Assembly: GCA_013306675.1 (NCBI GenBank)
Contig: JABLUY010000071.1
Coordinates: 83,172 to 147,171 of the forward strand
DNA length: 64,000 bases
Source of the DNA: Thraustochytrium sp. TN22
Taxonomy: Eukaryota > Sar > Bigyra > Thraustochytrida > Thraustochytriidae
Direction of reading: 5' to 3'
The position numbers were made by a program, and so were the translations under genes. The notes beneath the pieces are model-generated. The model did no database searches, was not told where the DNA came from, and was given only the letters and a program-made list of their open reading frames with translations. This document shows, one piece after another, positions 1 to 8,730 of this stretch (the first letter of the stretch is position 1; each line of letters begins with the position of its first letter).

Positions 1-943
1 CCGGCGTGCGCCCGCGCCGCTGCCGCAGCTGCGCGGCCATGGCGACCGAGACGATTGGATTTGCGCCGCCGGGACGACGCCGGCGCCGAGGCCGGGTCCG
101 AGCCCGAGCCCGCCGCCGAGCCCGTCGCGACCGCCGCCGCCGCGCCGCCTCGCAGCCGCGCCTGCCTGCCCTGGCCGCTCCGCTCTGCCCGCTCTGCGCG
201 GTGCAGTGCTGCTCGGCGCGGCTCGGCAGCCGCGCGTGGTTGGCGCCGGCGGCGCTCGGCTGCGTCGTCGTCGAGGTGCGCGAGCAGCACGACGCGGCGC
301 GGCACCAAGGAAGGATAGCCTTGGGGTATCTTATCTTACGAATTCACAGGCAACGAAAGGCAGCGCAGTGGAAGTCAATGCAGTGCGTGCAGCGGATTGG
401 CTGCGCAGTGCAGTGCTGCCAGCGCCGCAGGAGGCTGCCGGAAGCAGCGAGGCAGGATGACTGGTGAGTGCGCACTGGTGCTCGCTGCTGCTGCTCGCTC
501 TTCTTCCCCTCCTTCTTCCCGCTGATGCTGCGTTCGGACAGAGGGGAAGGAAGGAGAGGACATGACGGGGAGGGAGCATGAGAGCGCCCGAGAGCGAAGC
601 TCTGGCAGCAGGCAAGTAAGTAGCTCTTCTTACAGTGGGTGTGCGAGGACTTCGCCTCGCTTGCACCCAACACCATGACTCACGCGTCGCCACGCGTCCA
701 GGAAGGTAATCGCGCCCGCGTCACGATCATCTCGCCTCACAGGCCTGGCAAGTTAGGTACGACACGACAACCAACTGCTTCTATTACCAGGCCCTGCGAC
801 CGATACCTCTCGCAGCAAAACTATTCTGGCGCTCGCGACGACGGGGACGAAGCCTCTCCAAGCGCCGATCAAGCCGCCGTGCAGCGGCCATGCAGGTCTT
901 GACTGTGACTCAAAGTATCATCGCTCGGACTCCGTGACCCCGA

Positions 944-1022
<79 letters not shown>

Positions 1023-1219
1023 AGCCCGGGCCCGAAACAACCCGTTGGGCCTCTTTGGTGACGAGCGCGAGTTGGGCCTCTTTGTGTGGGACATGCGCGA
1101 AAGTCGTCCCAGCATTGTGGCGTTCGTGCCTCGGCCGGAGCGGCTGCCGGCAGAGCCGCAACGCGCGCGGGGAGCGGCGGAGCGGCGGCAGGGCGAGCCT
1201 CGGCCCCGGGCCGGCCGCG
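1..1219. other. gene-free 5' flank of the vWA/multipass gene
   Basis: No gene can be supported here. An ATG at 39 in good context opens a 143-codon Arg-rich frame to 467, but its composition looks like translated GC-rich spacer. Donor-like GTGAGT near 463 and an acceptor-like TTACAG near 634 could belong to an untranslated spliced leader. The stretch ends in a hexanucleotide repeat (945-1022) and the start codon at 1220. Confidence 0.4.
945..1022. repeat. hexanucleotide microsatellite, 13 copies of tcctcg
   Basis: Thirteen perfect copies of tcctcg in tandem, ending about 200 bp before the ATG at 1220, so probably in the promoter or 5' UTR. It reads as Glu/Asp or Arg/Gly dipeptides in other frames, which creates spurious long open frames on both strands. 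Confidence 0.95.
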
Positions 1220-4200
1220 ATGGCGCCGCCCGCGGCGGGCGCGGAGCGCAGCGGCAGCGAGCTGCGCAGGTCCGCGGCGAGGGACGCCCTCGTGCAGCTG
1301 ACCGAGCAGTGGCGGCTGCCGGCGGCGCCGGAGAGCGCCAGGCGGCGCGACCTGCAGCTCGTGGCGCCGCAATTCAGGTTCTCGGCGGAAGATGCGCTCA
1401 TCGTGCTGAGGCAGGTGGCGCCGGCAGAGCGCATCGACGCGCTCGAGGTGCTGCTGCCGCGGATGTACGGCCTGGGCGACCCGGCGCAGCAGGACGCGCT
1501 CGCAGACGCCTTCCGAGGCCCGCACCGCGTATACGTGCGCGACATGCTGCAGCGCGCGGCGCGTGCAGACCCGGAGGAGGTCTACGCCGCCTTCGCGCCG
1601 CGCCCGCTCAACGTTTGGGAGCTGGAGGACCTTGAGGCGGTCCTCGGCGAGGTGCGCAACGGCGCCGACGCCGGCGCGCTTCGAGCTAGTGTGCAGGCCG
1701 TGCGACGCGGCGTGCGCGGCGCAGACGTGGACCGCCTCGTGCGCGCCGCGCTCGAGGCGCCCGAGCAGGACCGCTGCTCGGAGCGCGAGCTGGCGCGCGC
1801 GCTCGACCTGCTTGGCGGCGCGCTCTGGCCCATTAGCGTGTCCGCCGTGGACGCTGTCTGCTCCGCGCTCGTGCGTGCAAACAAACCCGCGGCCGCCAAG
1901 GCCTGGCTGCGCGCCAGCTGCGCCAGCATCCACGACGCGGAGAGCATGGCCTTCCTTCAGGCCACGGTGGAGGCCCAGCTGGGCGCGCCCTTCGCCGCCG
2001 TCTTCGCGGCCGCCGTGGCGCGCCTCCCGCCGCTGCCGTCGTCGCCACTCTTCGGCAACCTCCTGGCGCGCGACGCAGGCTCCCGCCACGTCTTCGTGCT
2101 CGACGCCTCGGCGCTGGGCGACGCCACCTGCGTCACGAACAGCGGCGAGGCGCTCTCCCTGTGGCGCCTGCTCACGCGGGAGGTCGGCCGCATCCTCAAG
2201 GATCAGCTCGCGCATTGGGCCCAGGCCGACGAGTGCACCGCTACGGACGTTCTCGCCGACGAGGTGGGCCCCGAGCTCCTGCGGCGCGACCACGGGCGAA
2301 GTGAAAGCGGATCCCTCCCCACGACTGCCGGCGGACCGGCGCTCTTCAACGTGCTCGTCATCCAGGGCGGCGGTATCTCCGCCTGGAGTCCAACACTCGC
2401 CGAGGCGACACCGGAGAACCTCGCGCATGCTGTCCTTTTCCTGCGCCAGGTGACGCCGCGCGGCACGGGCGACGTCGCGACGGCCATGCGCCACCTGGCC
2501 AGGCTGGCCGACGAACAGGCCTGGGACCTCGATGCCCTGCACCTCGTTGCGCTCGGGCCCTGTTGGCAGGGCGCCAGCGTCGCAACGCCCAGCAAGGGCC
2601 CCGCGTCCGCCGCGCAGGACGCAGCGCTCGGCGTCGCGCGCAAGGCCGCGCGCAAGACCACACGCAAGGCGGTGCGCGCGGCCGTGGACGGCGTCGCAGA
2701 CGCGCTGCAGGCCGAGGGCCGCCTGCGGGAGGCCCGTCTGCACGTGACGCTGGTTCTCTCGGACGTCCTGGCGGATCACGAGGCCGAGGGCTCTGTCTAC
2801 TTTGCACGCCAGCTCGTGGCGCGCCTCCCGCGCCAGAGCGCCCCGCGCGGCGCCGAGATCTTCTCCATCACGCCGCGCGTCGCGACGCTTGACGAGGTCG
2901 CCTCGGACGAAGTCGAAGCGGATGCCGCGGCTGGCCGCCTCTCCAAGGCGCTCAAGTACGGTCTGCACGCCCTCATGACCGTGGCGCTCTGCGTGCTGCT
3001 CCTCATTGTGCCGCTCATCAGCGCCGGCGCATTCTCGTCCGCATCGTGCGCCGACATCGCGGCGCTCTACCCGACCTACCTGGACATGACCGTGGGCGGC
3101 CACCAGCTCTGGCGCTACGTCGGCCTTGGCTTTTGCTTCACTTTGCTCCACCTCGGCGGTCTAGGCGACCCGGCCCCGGGCAGCCGCGCCGCCAAGCGCC
3201 GCGCCCAGCTTCTCTGGACGCTCGTCCCAGGCTTTGTCTGCGTCGTTGCAATGCTCACAGTCCAGGTATGGGCCGTCGTCTCGGAGCTCCTCGTCGTCGC
3301 GCTTGCCCTCTCGGTGTTCGCCGCGCTCCTCCTCGCCAAGGTGCACGTGGACCTGCGCCGTGGCGTCGCGACTGCCTCGCTGGCCGAATGCGTCATGGTC
3401 CATGCGCCCGTGGCGCTCACGCTGGCGCTCTCTGTGTACGAGTCGGCCGTCCTCGCAGTGATGCTGGTGGCTTTGCAGCTGGAGATTGGCTTTGATTTCC
3501 TCCTGGCGCTCGTCGCGCTCGTTGCAGTCGTCGGCCTCACCCTCCTCGCCCTATTGCGCCATGACGACTTTTTGCTCGCGCTCAGCATGGCCGTCATTCT
3601 CGACAGCGTCATGCGAAATCACTCGCGCGCGGCCGTCAGCCTGGAGATCGCTGCTCGGGCCGGCCAGGCCGGCGCGGAGCCGTCCGCGCAGGGCGTCCTC
3701 GTGGGCCTCTTGTTCGTCACAAACCTGGTCCTCCTGGGCTTTGCGACCCGCGCGGCCTTTCTGCGAGCCATGACGGCGTGGGTCGCGCAGCACGTGGGCA
3801 ATCGCGACTTTGTAACCGAGCCCCGCGCCAGTATTCTGCGTCTGCAGGCCGGCAATGTGGCCACCTTTGTGGTGCTCGTCGCGGCGCTCTGGCTGCAGCC
3901 GGCGGCCGTGGGCCTGGGCCGAGGCACCCGTGCGCTGGACGCGCTCCTGCACGGCACCGGCGGCGCCTCAGCGCCGCTCTACCTGCTCGCGGCCTCGTGG
4001 GCCTTTTGGGCGTGGATGCCGCTCACGGCGCTGCAGGGCATCTTCGCCCTGCTGCAGGCAGCGCCGTCCGAGGTGCTCTTTCTGGACACCAGTCGCCTCG
4101 CGGCGCGCAGAGAGCAGGACCTGGCGCAGAGTTCGCGCGCCGCGCTGCGATACGTGCCCCGCTACGGCGTCCTCATGACCTGGCGCCTGCACAACCTGCT

Positions 4201-5323
4201 CGTCCACAAGCTGGGCTACGCCTTTGCAGCGCACAACCTGCTCACCGTGGTGCTCGTGCTCTTCGCCAGCTACGAGCTCTTCGTCTGCGCATCCTTTTGC
4301 ATGCTGCTGCTCGTCCCGCTCGCGCTGCTCGTGCACGAGCGCGCGCTGGGCATGTCACAGCTTAATGTGCTGCCAGGCTGTGGGAAGCCTGTCGAAGCTG
4401 GGGCGGAGAGAAGGAGGCCTTTGTATGACACCGCGCTTTGGGCGCTGCGAGTCAAGCCGGACTCGGACGCAGGCGCTGGCGCGGGCGCCGAGCGCCGCGA
4501 CCCCTCGGGCGCCTGGGATCTGACGCCGATCAAGCATGTCGACACGTCCTGCGGCTGGGGCGAGGCGCTCCTCCTGCGGTTGCCGCTCGGCTTTAGCATA
4601 GGCTGGCTGTTCTACCTGGCTACGCTTCAACTCGGGCTGACGGTGCTGACCTACGCCGGCAACTTTCAGGCACTCGGTTCGCTCTCGCACGAGACCTGGT
4701 GCATGCTGGTGCTCACGATACTCGTGGCGAGCGTTCTGTGGTTCGGGTACCGCGCGAATTCGGTCGGCCCGGTCGTGGGACTGGCCTGGGCCCTCAGTGG
4801 CACGGCCTACGCGCTGCTGCGCGACGTTTGCGACGAGGCATCCCACGCGGGTCGCTGGTTTAGAGAGCGGCCCGCGGCGCTGGGTGGCGGCTTCTTCTCG
4901 CACTGGGACGAGACGGACCCAGCGAGCTGCGCCTCCTTCAGCGACGAGACGTACGGCTACGTCTTCCAGGACGGCGCGTGCAGGCGCGTGGTGCGCGCAT
5001 GCCAGGATCCCGGCCTGCCCGGGTTTGTGGTGCAGGTCGTGAACGGATCGTCCGTCTGCGTCGAGTACCCTCCCCTGTGCCCCCTTGACGCCTCGGGGCT
5101 GACGTCGGCTAATGTGCCCGCAGAGTTTTCCATTGGCTGGGACGCTGTTTTGGCGGTGGGCGTGCTCGTAGTGGGGATGGCGGCGCTCATGCTGCTGACG
5201 CCGGCACGCCGCGGTACCTTGGGCTCTTTTGGGTCCATTGGGTTCACGGCCTCGCGCAATCGGCGCATGATGCGCTTCGAGCAGCGCCCGACGACGTCCA
5301 CGCGAGCGCCGCTGGAGCTGTAA
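1220..5323 (+). CDS. large multipass membrane protein with N-terminal vWA-like domain
   Basis: 1367 aa from the ATG at 1220 (gcgATGG context); the frame is open further upstream but only through TTG codons. Residues 1-270 are helical and lack membrane segments; 45-95 resemble a DUF4476-type helical module (tentative). Residues 289-450 look like a von Willebrand A fold: strand VFVLDAS with a partial MIDAS (D295, S297), then FNVLVI, RGTGD and LHLVAL. The third MIDAS position is Leu, so metal binding is doubtful. From about 581 there are roughly 15 hydrophobic helices, a Cys-rich outward loop before the last helix, and a short basic tail. I do not recognise a transporter or glycosyltransferase signature. 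Its role is unknown; surface sensing or adhesion is only a guess. It converges on the condensin gene with 101 bp between stops. Confidence 0.8.
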   Translation: MAPPAAGAERSGSELRRSAARDALVQLTEQWRLPAAPESARRRDLQLVAPQFRFSAEDALIVLRQVAPAERIDALEVLLPRMYGLGDPAQQDALADAFRGPHRVYVRDMLQRAARADPEEVYAAFAPRPLNVWELEDLEAVLGEVRNGADAGALRASVQAVRRGVRGADVDRLVRAALEAPEQDRCSERELARALDLLGGALWPISVSAVDAVCSALVRANKPAAAKAWLRASCASIHDAESMAFLQATVEAQLGAPFAAVFAAAVARLPPLPSSPLFGNLLARDAGSRHVFVLDASALGDATCVTNSGEALSLWRLLTREVGRILKDQLAHWAQADECTATDVLADEVGPELLRRDHGRSESGSLPTTAGGPALFNVLVIQGGGISAWSPTLAEATPENLAHAVLFLRQVTPRGTGDVATAMRHLARLADEQAWDLDALHLVALGPCWQGASVATPSKGPASAAQDAALGVARKAARKTTRKAVRAAVDGVADALQAEGRLREARLHVTLVLSDVLADHEAEGSVYFARQLVARLPRQSAPRGAEIFSITPRVATLDEVASDEVEADAAAGRLSKALKYGLHALMTVALCVLLLIVPLISAGAFSSASCADIAALYPTYLDMTVGGHQLWRYVGLGFCFTLLHLGGLGDPAPGSRAAKRRAQLLWTLVPGFVCVVAMLTVQVWAVVSELLVVALALSVFAALLLAKVHVDLRRGVATASLAECVMVHAPVALTLALSVYESAVLAVMLVALQLEIGFDFLLALVALVAVVGLTLLALLRHDDFLLALSMAVILDSVMRNHSRAAVSLEIAARAGQAGAEPSAQGVLVGLLFVTNLVLLGFATRAAFLRAMTAWVAQHVGNRDFVTEPRASILRLQAGNVATFVVLVAALWLQPAAVGLGRGTRALDALLHGTGGASAPLYLLAASWAFWAWMPLTALQGIFALLQAAPSEVLFLDTSRLAARREQDLAQSSRAALRYVPRYGVLMTWRLHNLLVHKLGYAFAAHNLLTVVLVLFASYELFVCASFCMLLLVPLALLVHERALGMSQLNVLPGCGKPVEAGAERRRPLYDTALWALRVKPDSDAGAGAGAERRDPSGAWDLTPIKHVDTSCGWGEALLLRLPLGFSIGWLFYLATLQLGLTVLTYAGNFQALGSLSHETWCMLVLTILVASVLWFGYRANSVGPVVGLAWALSGTAYALLRDVCDEASHAGRWFRERPAALGGGFFSHWDETDPASCASFSDETYGYVFQDGACRRVVRACQDPGLPGFVVQVVNGSSVCVEYPPLCPLDASGLTSANVPAEFSIGWDAVLAVGVLVVGMAALMLLTPARRGTLGSFGSIGFTASRNRRMMRFEQRPTTSTRAPLEL

Positions 5324-5374
5324 TTGATCGCAAGAGACGCGAGCGCCGCTAAAGCTGTAATTGATCGCAAGAAA
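5301..5374. repeat. 37-bp tandem duplication spanning a stop codon
   Basis: Copies at 5301-5337 and 5338-5374 differ at only a few bases (ctgg versus ctaa, agag versus agaa). The first copy contains the last codons and the TAA of the membrane-protein gene; the second repeats them downstream in the short spacer before the converging condensin gene. Confidence 0.9.
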
Positions 5375-5424
5375 CGGGGTGAAAAGCACCATGGGCAACG
5401 TCACAATCATTTTTAGCTTTGAAG

Positions 5425-8391
5425 TCATTCGTCGGAGGCGACGGAAAAGTCGTCCTCGTCCTCCTCGTCCTCCTCGTCATCGTCCTCAGACTCGAGGTCA
5501 GCAGAGCTGGGGCCAGGCGCAGCCTCGGAAGCCCGCTTGAGCTTGCGGCGCGGCCGTGCGCGCGCCGCTTCGGCGGGCTGGGCTGCGGCCGCAAGCTCGG
5601 AGGCCTCGCCGTACGCGGCGGCGCGCTCCGCCACGTCCTCGTCGAGAACCTTGAGTAGAGCGTCGCGGCCGTCAGCGTCATCCTCGTCGGCGACCTTGGG
5701 CAGGCGCGCGAGAAATTTGTCGAATTGGCGGAGCGCAACAGTGTCGGCAAAGTCTTCGCGCGCCTGGAGCTCAGCCGCGAGGCGCGCGACGAGGCCAGCC
5801 TTGGCCACGCCCTCGTCGTCGAGCTTGACGGCGTTAAGCGCGCGCGCGAGCAGGCGCACGTGTGGGCCGGAGGGCGCCGCGAGGAGCTCGACGAGGAGCG
5901 CTTGCAAAAAGCTGAGATGCACGGGCTGCGCGGAAAAGGATAGCAGGTAGACGAGGTACTGCAGGACGGCCTCGACGGGGACCTCGCCGAGGGGCGAGTC
6001 AGGCGGCGGACAGGTGAGCGTCTGCAAGAGCGGCACGGCCATCTCCTCGATGGCGGCCCGGCCGGACTGGGTGTTCTCGGCGAGAATGGGGAAGCAGACG
6101 GCCAGGCACTGGCGCAGCCGCACGTCCTGCGTCGAGTCCGGGTGAAAGTACATGACGATGAGGCACTGCAGGACGCGCACGTCGACCAGGCGGCCAACCA
6201 CGGAGAGCTTGGCGAAACCCTCGGCCGCGACGAGGCGCAGCGTGCGGTCGTCGCTGTCCATGTAGGCGAGGAGCGTGAACATGAGGTCCTCGGCCGCGGG
6301 CTCGGCGTCGGCTGCGTCGGCGTCTGCCGGCGCGGCGACCGCCGCGAGCCCCCAGAGCATGACGAGGTCGAAGATGCCGCGCAGCGCGTCGGCGCGAATG
6401 TCGAGCGTCTCCTCCTCGGCGGTGAGAAACATGCGCAGAATGGGCAGGTGCTGGCGCGCGTTGTCGGCGCCGAGCTGGCAAAAGAGCGCCAGGCTCTGCA
6501 GCGCGAGATGGCGGCGGCGATCGTCGTCGCGATCCTGCAGGTTGGGCAGGATGACGCGGTCCATGAGGCCCTGGAGCTCGGCGATGACGCTGGGTCGGCG
6601 CACGGCCTGCAGCACGGCGACCGCGATGACGAGCGCGCGCTCGGCGCGCCAGCCCTCGACGGCCTGCGGCGACTGCTCGGCCTCGGCGAGCTGGCGCTTG
6701 AGCGCCGCGGCCTGCTCGTAGTCCTCGCTGGCGACGGCGGCCTCGAGGCGCGTCTGCAGCTGCGCCACGCTGAGCGCGGGCGCCGCCTCCTCCGCGGCGT
6801 TGGCCTCGAGCGGCTCGAGGCAGTCGAAGACGATGGAGGCGCCCTGCCTCACGAAACGGTCCTCCTCGTGGTCGCCCACGAAGGAGCGCAGCAGCTGCAT
6901 GCTGGCCTGCACCACGCGCATGTCCGGGCCGTGGCGGTCCTCGAAGAGCTTGGTCACGAAGAGCGTGAGCGCGTGCTGGCCGGCCACGTCGTGCGTGGCG
7001 TCCAGGTCCTTGGCGATGTGCAGGAGCTGCTCCAGCACGAAGCGCGCGCGCGCCACACGGTCGCGGTCCGAAGCGGCGTCCAGAATCTGTGCGCGACACA
7101 CGTCCATGACCTGGCCCAGTGAAGTCAGGTCCGGGATGAGCGCCTCGATGTCCTCCTCGCGCCCGTGGCGCGCCAGCGCCGCGCAGCGAGCGCGCAGGTA
7201 AATGGCGCCCTCGGGCGAGAGCACGCGCTTGGCGTTGGCGCCGGACAGGTCCCAGCTGGCCGCGGCACGCACCGCGTCGGAGGCTGGCTCGGCCTCCTGG
7301 CGCGCTGCGTCCAGCGCGCGGTCGAAGAGAGCACGCAGCGCGAGCAGCACGGTGTCTGGCGCGCTCTCCACGTCCAGGCAGGCGACGAGCGCGAGCGGGT
7401 CGCCGCCCGCGCCGCGCAGCCAGTGCTCGCAGAACATGGCCTCGCATGCGCGGCGCACGACGGCCGCGCGGTCCTTGAGGCCGTCCGAGAGCAGCGCCTC
7501 GCGCTGCGAGATGGACAGCACCTTGATCTGCACGTGGCGCCCTAGGCGCTCATAGGCGGCCGCGCGCACGTCCTCCTTGGCGTCGCGCGTGCGCTGCAGC
7601 ACCGCCTTGAGCGACGGCTTGGTGATGACCACCGCCTGAATGGCCGCGCGCCGCACCTCGGCGCTCGAGTCCGCCTCCATCATGGCCGTCAGCTTGCGGC
7701 AGATCGGGTCCTTGCCCGCCGCGCACGCCTTGGTGTCCTGCAGCCGCTCCAACGCGCGCACCGCCTGCGCGCGCACGCCCGCCACCTTGTCGTCCAGCCG
7801 CGGCATCATGCGCGCCTCGAGGCGGTCCCAGACCTCGTCCGCCAGAAAGGCGCCGTCCCGGGGCACCACCGCAAGGATGCGGCTCACCAGCTGGGCCGCG
7901 CGCATGCGCGCGGCCTTGTCCTTGGCGCCCACGGCGTCCAGCAGGTGGCACAGGATGCGCTCGAGCGGCTTGTTCCCCACCTGCGCCATGTCCGCGTCGT
8001 CGGCGCGCGCCGCGCAGCACTGCGTCACGAAGGCCACCAGCCGCTCCACCGCCGGCACGCGCTTGCCCTCGCGCATGATGCGGTTCACCAGCTTCAGAAA
8101 CAGCTGCGTCACCACCTCCTGCTGCGCCGCGTCCCCCGCCGCCAGCGCCGCCACCTGCTCTGCCGCCGCGCCGTGCGTCAGCGCCGACCGCTGGCACTGG
8201 TCGAACACGCGCCGCAGCTTGCGCGAAGCGTCGCACTCCGCAGGGCCCGCGTTCGCGTTCACGTCCACATTCGCGTCCGCCTCGTTGTTCTCCGCGCCCC
8301 TCGCCGCCCCTCGCCGCCGCGCCGCCGCCGTCGTCGCCGTCGCTGTTGCGCCCCCGCGCGCAGCCCGCGCGCGCCGCGCAGGACCCGCCAT
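5425..8391 (-). CDS. NCAPG: condensin complex subunit 3 (CAP-G/Ycg1)
   Basis: 988 aa from the ATG at 8391 (gccATGG context); upstream the frame continues only via a TTG. The HEAT-repeat protein begins, after a basic Ala/Arg leader, with a block typical of CAP-G (FDQCQRSALTHG, LVNRIMREGKRVPAVERLV). It continues through helical repeats (for example GVRAQAVRALERLQD and HLALQSLALFCQLG) matching the Cnd3 family, and ends in an acidic tail of Asp/Glu with Ser. CAP-G binds the kleisin CAP-H and DNA in condensin I, which compacts mitotic chromosomes. Length is normal for the family. Separation from the neighbouring helicase-like gene on the same strand is 339 bp. Confidence 0.88.
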   Translation of the reverse strand: MAGPARRARAARGGATATATTAAARRRGAARGAENNEADANVDVNANAGPAECDASRKLRRVFDQCQRSALTHGAAAEQVAALAAGDAAQQEVVTQLFLKLVNRIMREGKRVPAVERLVAFVTQCCAARADDADMAQVGNKPLERILCHLLDAVGAKDKAARMRAAQLVSRILAVVPRDGAFLADEVWDRLEARMMPRLDDKVAGVRAQAVRALERLQDTKACAAGKDPICRKLTAMMEADSSAEVRRAAIQAVVITKPSLKAVLQRTRDAKEDVRAAAYERLGRHVQIKVLSISQREALLSDGLKDRAAVVRRACEAMFCEHWLRGAGGDPLALVACLDVESAPDTVLLALRALFDRALDAARQEAEPASDAVRAAASWDLSGANAKRVLSPEGAIYLRARCAALARHGREEDIEALIPDLTSLGQVMDVCRAQILDAASDRDRVARARFVLEQLLHIAKDLDATHDVAGQHALTLFVTKLFEDRHGPDMRVVQASMQLLRSFVGDHEEDRFVRQGASIVFDCLEPLEANAAEEAAPALSVAQLQTRLEAAVASEDYEQAAALKRQLAEAEQSPQAVEGWRAERALVIAVAVLQAVRRPSVIAELQGLMDRVILPNLQDRDDDRRRHLALQSLALFCQLGADNARQHLPILRMFLTAEEETLDIRADALRGIFDLVMLWGLAAVAAPADADAADAEPAAEDLMFTLLAYMDSDDRTLRLVAAEGFAKLSVVGRLVDVRVLQCLIVMYFHPDSTQDVRLRQCLAVCFPILAENTQSGRAAIEEMAVPLLQTLTCPPPDSPLGEVPVEAVLQYLVYLLSFSAQPVHLSFLQALLVELLAAPSGPHVRLLARALNAVKLDDEGVAKAGLVARLAAELQAREDFADTVALRQFDKFLARLPKVADEDDADGRDALLKVLDEDVAERAAAYGEASELAAAAQPAEAARARPRRKLKRASEAAPGPSSADLESEDDDEEDEEDEDDFSVASDE

Positions 8392-8730
8392 GGCGCCGCA
8401 GCACCGCGCGCGCACACGCGAGCTCGAGGCGCGCAGCAACGAGCGCCGCTACGCGCGCCGACACGCACGCACGCAGGCACGCACGCCGACGCCGCGCGCA
8501 GCCGCGCGAGCCCGAGTTCTCTGTCTGCTGGTCTTGCCGCTGCGCGGCGGTTATCACCTTGCGCCAGACCGGGACGCAGGGCGCCTGTCGCTCCGGACCA
8601 GGACCAGGCGCGAGACGCGAGGGACGAACGAAGCATGTGATGTGCGCGCCTCTCTAGGTTATGACTTAGTTCCGCGCGGGCCGGCGGAGCCGGGCGAGAC
8701 GCTGGACTTGTATAAACTGAGGCTCGCTAG
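8392..8730. other. intergenic spacer, 5' flank of the condensin gene
   Basis: About 340 bp between the stop of the helicase-like gene and the condensin start, both on the minus strand. It holds a plus-strand TATAAA at about 8711 (wrong orientation for either gene) and a gctagcta cluster next to the stop at 8731. No gene seen. Confidence 0.5.

Noticed and set aside
869-3151. Long minus-strand open frame (760 codons) with a Glu/Asp repeat end
   Set aside because: Antisense shadow of the membrane-protein gene; its acidic end is just the tcctcg microsatellite, and residues are Arg/Ala/Gly-rich without domain features.
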